15,926 nt of DNA from assembly GCA_031367715.1 (NCBI GenBank), contig JANLQJ010000451.1, forward strand, positions 1 through 15,926, given 5' to 3'. Below, piece after piece: positions 14,171 through 15,926 of the stretch; within the stretch, counting starts at the first letter, position 1; every line of letters begins with the position of its first letter. Origin of the DNA: JANYHF01 sp031367715 (lineage in GTDB: Bacteria > Pseudomonadota > Alphaproteobacteria > Rhizobiales > Hyphomicrobiaceae). The notes under the pieces are model-generated. The model was not told the DNA's origin. It made no database searches and saw nothing but the letters and a program-made list of their open reading frames with translations. Both the position numbers and the translations under genes were made by a program.

Positions 14171-15022
14171 ATGGCAATCAAACTCACAGTCGCGCTGGTG
14201 CAGAACAATGCCAGCGGCGAGCACGGCGCCAACATCGATACCGTGCTGAAGCTGATGCGCGAGGGCGCGGGGCGTGGCGCCGAGCTGATCGGGCTGCCGG
14301 AATATGTCTCGGGATTCGGAGCCGATGCGGCGGGCGACCTTGATCTGCCGGTGTTTGCCGAGGCCGAGCATCCGGCGCTGGCCGCTTTTGTGTCCGAGGC
14401 GCGGCGGTTGGGCGTGTACGTGCATGTCGGCTCGCTGGCGATCCGGCGCCCGGACGGCAGCGTCGTCAATCGCGGTTTCATGTTGGACCACGCCGGCGTG
14501 ATCGTGGCGCGCTACGACAAGATCCATCTCTATGATGTCGATCTGGGGCCAGGCAAGGTTTACCGTGAATCCAAGGTGATCACGCCGGGCGATGTCGCTG
14601 TGGTGGCGCGGACGCCGTGGGGCGGGCTTGGCATGTCGATCTGTTACGACCTGCGCTTTGCCGCGCTGTACCGCACGATGGCCCATGCCGGGGCGGGCAT
14701 CCTGGCGGTGCCGGCCGCCTTCATCAAGACCACCGGCCAAGCACATTGGCATGTGCTGAACCGCGCCCGCGCCATCGAGACCGGCAGCTTTGTCATCGCA
14801 CCCTGCCAGTTCGGCAGTTTCCCGGGCGGCGGCCAGGCCTATGGCCATTCGCTGATCGTCGACCCTTGGGGTAAAGTGCTGGCCGACGGTGCCGACGGTC
14901 AAGGCATCGTCTCGGCGACGCTTGACCTGACCGAAGTCGAGCGCGCCCGCGGCCGCATCCCGGCGCTGCAGCACGATCGCGCGTTCCGCCTGGCCGGGCA
15001 GGTCCTGCGGGCGGCGGAGTAG
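14171..15022 (+). CDS. Carbon-nitrogen hydrolase, Nit1/omega-amidase-like
   Basis: 283 residues of the nitrilase superfamily with the catalytic triad Glu44 (GLPEYVSG), Lys117 (YDKIHLYDVD) and Cys158 (MSICYDLRFAALY). The motifs KIHLYDVD and the later GHSLIVDPWG are typical of the Nit branch, which in many organisms repairs deaminated glutathione or hydrolyses omega-amides (alpha-ketoglutaramate) rather than nitriles. The substrate cannot be fixed from sequence. GAGGTG five bases before the ATG at 14171 supports the start. In many Hyphomicrobiales this gene sits with glutaredoxin genes; here the neighbour is the divergent ferredoxin. Confidence 0.9.
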   Translation: MAIKLTVALVQNNASGEHGANIDTVLKLMREGAGRGAELIGLPEYVSGFGADAAGDLDLPVFAEAEHPALAAFVSEARRLGVYVHVGSLAIRRPDGSVVNRGFMLDHAGVIVARYDKIHLYDVDLGPGKVYRESKVITPGDVAVVARTPWGGLGMSICYDLRFAALYRTMAHAGAGILAVPAAFIKTTGQAHWHVLNRARAIETGSFVIAPCQFGSFPGGGQAYGHSLIVDPWGKVLADGADGQGIVSATLDLTEVERARGRIPALQHDRAFRLAGQVLRAAE

Positions 15023-15495
15023 GCTCATCGGTCATGCCAGACACAGTGCAGCGTTCCCGCGTGGGAGTGGCGCGGCAGCGTGCAGGCAAAATGAGCCGGT
15101 GCGCTGCAGATACCGGAACTCATTTTGGCTAGCCCTGGGCTCAACCAGTTCCGGCAGCCGATCGCCGAGTGCATGACCCAAAAGGATCCCGGGTCAGTGC
15201 TGCACCATGCGACAGGCTGCCGTACATTCGGGATGTAGTGGACCAGATTGAGCGGGTGCGCGATCGGCTGCCCGATGTTGGCGTCGGGGTTGCCGGGAAG
15301 GCGGCCGCGCCAGCCATCGACGGCGTTCAGCGTCTCGCAGATGGTGGTAAGATCACGGCCATTGATGATGCGCTCGACAGCAACAGCTGTTCGTTGGCGC
15401 CAGAGGCGTCGGCAGCGGCAACCACAATGGTGATGGTGGTCTAGCCGAAGGCGACATCAAGCGCAGCATCGATTGACCTGGACGGGGAACCTGGA
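15023..15495. other. 473-base gap with hairpins and a startless open frame
   Basis: No supported gene. Near the hydrolase end, AAAATGAG-CCGGT (15088-15100) pairs with ACCGG-AA-CTCATTTT (15112-15126), a hairpin with one bulge, followed by a second CCGGAAC...GTTCCGG inverted pair; these could help end hydrolase transcription. On the minus strand 15025-15456 is open for 143 codons and is rich in GC at third positions through its middle, but has no in-frame ATG or GTG near its beginning and no family I recognise. A plus-strand frame 15169-15444 is also open but has poor codon use and no ribosome site. Confidence 0.45.
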
Positions 15496-15798
15496 ATGTT
15501 AAAGGGATCTTGCGCCTGCGGGCGCGTCACATACGAAATTCGCGGCGAGCTTCTGTCGCCAATTAACTACTGCCACTGTTGGCGTTGTCGAAAACATTCG
15601 GGTTCGAGTTTCGGGACCACGGCAGGTGTGAAAACTTCGCAGTTTTCCGTGCTGCTGGGGCAAGAATTGCTGTCAAATTGGACCTCAAGTCCCGGCGTGC
15701 ATAGGTATTTTGCAAGTTGCTGCGGATCACCAATATACAAGCAGAGCGACCCCGAACCCGACGAACTTGGTTTGCGTCTGGGTACCCTAGTGTTTTGA
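15496..15798 (+). pseudogene. GFA/CENP-V-type zinc protein, 3' end lost to an insertion
   Basis: GFA-domain proteins bind zinc with Cys clusters and include glutathione-dependent formaldehyde-activating enzymes; most bacterial copies have unknown substrates. Residues 1-98 match the family: CACG (Cys6, Cys8), YCHCWRCRKHSGSSFGTTAG (Cys26, 28, 31) and HRYFASCCGSPIY (Cys75/76), then LGLRLGTL. Family members continue for 30-40 more residues after LGTLDxDP, but here the frame ends two codons later (VF, stop) at a CTAG site (15787-15790), and the next bases look like an insertion-sequence end. The ATG has GGGGA upstream. All visible zinc ligands remain, but the missing C-terminal strand and helix probably abolish function. 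Confidence 0.75.
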
Positions 15799-15926
15799 CC
15801 CATTTATAAGATTCCCATTTGCCCGCAAATCAGATTCATTGGCGGCATGAGGAACATCAAGGCATGCCTTTGCATCGGCTCGGATGATCGCACCGCACTG
15901 GAGCGGCTGGTTGCTGATGGCAAGAC
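15790..15926 (+). mobile_element. Left end of a probable IS630-type insertion sequence
   Basis: The bases after the TA of CTAG (15787-15790) no longer encode GFA protein and lead, about 57 bases on, into a transposase-like start. IS630 elements insert at TA, often within CTAG, and duplicate it, which fits. The terminal inverted repeat would begin GTGTTTTGACCC, but the partner end is outside the window, so this remains inferred. Confidence 0.5.
15847..15926 (+). CDS. IS630-family transposase, first 26 codons (runs off right edge)
   Basis: The frame from ATG at 15847 reads MRNIKACLCIGSDDRTALER then LVADGK and leaves the window. The pattern of a short basic start followed by S-x-D-R-x-x-LE-x-LVADG-[NK]-T resembles the N-terminus of IS630-family transposases common in Hyphomicrobiales, where a helix-turn-helix domain follows. 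With only 26 residues this rests on resemblance plus its position behind a truncated gene. No clear Shine-Dalgarno site is visible. Confidence 0.5.
   Translation, partial: MRNIKACLCIGSDDRTALERLVADGK

Noticed and set aside
14117..15028. 303-codon minus-strand open frame
   Set aside because: Antisense to the carbon-nitrogen hydrolase, whose Glu-Lys-Cys triad is intact on the plus strand.
15169..15444. Possible 91-residue plus-strand gene
   Set aside because: Codon third positions are not biased as in the real genes nearby, there is no ribosome-binding site, and the ending is low in complexity. A faint resemblance to metabolic enzymes could not be supported.
1..15926. CRISPR arrays, tRNA or rRNA genes
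   Set aside because: No regularly spaced direct repeats, cloverleaf-like sequences or rRNA segments were seen.

Overview
The window reads as a high-GC chromosomal segment of an alphaproteobacterium, most likely of the order Hyphomicrobiales (Rhizobiales). The evidence is a RegB/RegA (ActS/ActR) redox two-component pair, an intracellular polyhydroxybutyrate depolymerase, a YcjX/YcjF-type pair, a ferredoxin with a Rhodopseudomonas/Bradyrhizobium-like ferredoxin-NADP reductase, and several classes of intergenic palindromic repeats. Assignments rest on reading protein motifs by eye; no database search was run.

Left part (1-4490, mostly minus strand). In minus-strand order: regB-like sensor kinase, regA-like response regulator and a Nu-class-like glutathione transferase, closely spaced and probably one redox-responsive unit; a 463-base gap; a small single-Sel1-repeat protein; a decayed PIN-toxin/Phd-antitoxin remnant; and the N-terminal part of a soluble inorganic pyrophosphatase that runs off the left edge and carries an altered catalytic motif.

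Middle (4729-9517, plus strand). PHB depolymerase PhaZ, a YgjP/SprT-like zinc metallopeptidase, then a repeat-bearing gap and a 669-residue membrane-anchored WbpM/PglF/CapD-type nucleotide-sugar 4,6-dehydratase. The last gene converges on the next so tightly that the two stop codons share one TTAA.

Right part (9514-14012, minus strand). A two-gene unit, P-loop protein YcjX followed by membrane protein YcjF (DUF697), and an electron-transfer pair, a [2Fe-2S] ferredoxin followed by its likely NADPH reductase. Large imperfect palindromes lie between ferredoxin and reductase and between reductase and ycjX; the second supplies the reductase stop codon.

Right end (14171-15926, plus strand). A Nit1/omega-amidase-like carbon-nitrogen hydrolase, a 473-base stretch with hairpins and a startless open frame, then a GFA/CENP-V zinc protein cut short at a CTAG site, followed by what looks like the left end and transposase start of an IS630-type insertion sequence.

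Most of the window is conserved housekeeping and redox metabolism. The places most worth a second look are the broken toxin-antitoxin fusion, the pyrophosphatase with lost consensus residues, the IS-truncated GFA gene and the structured intergenic repeats. I found no convincing new multi-gene system.
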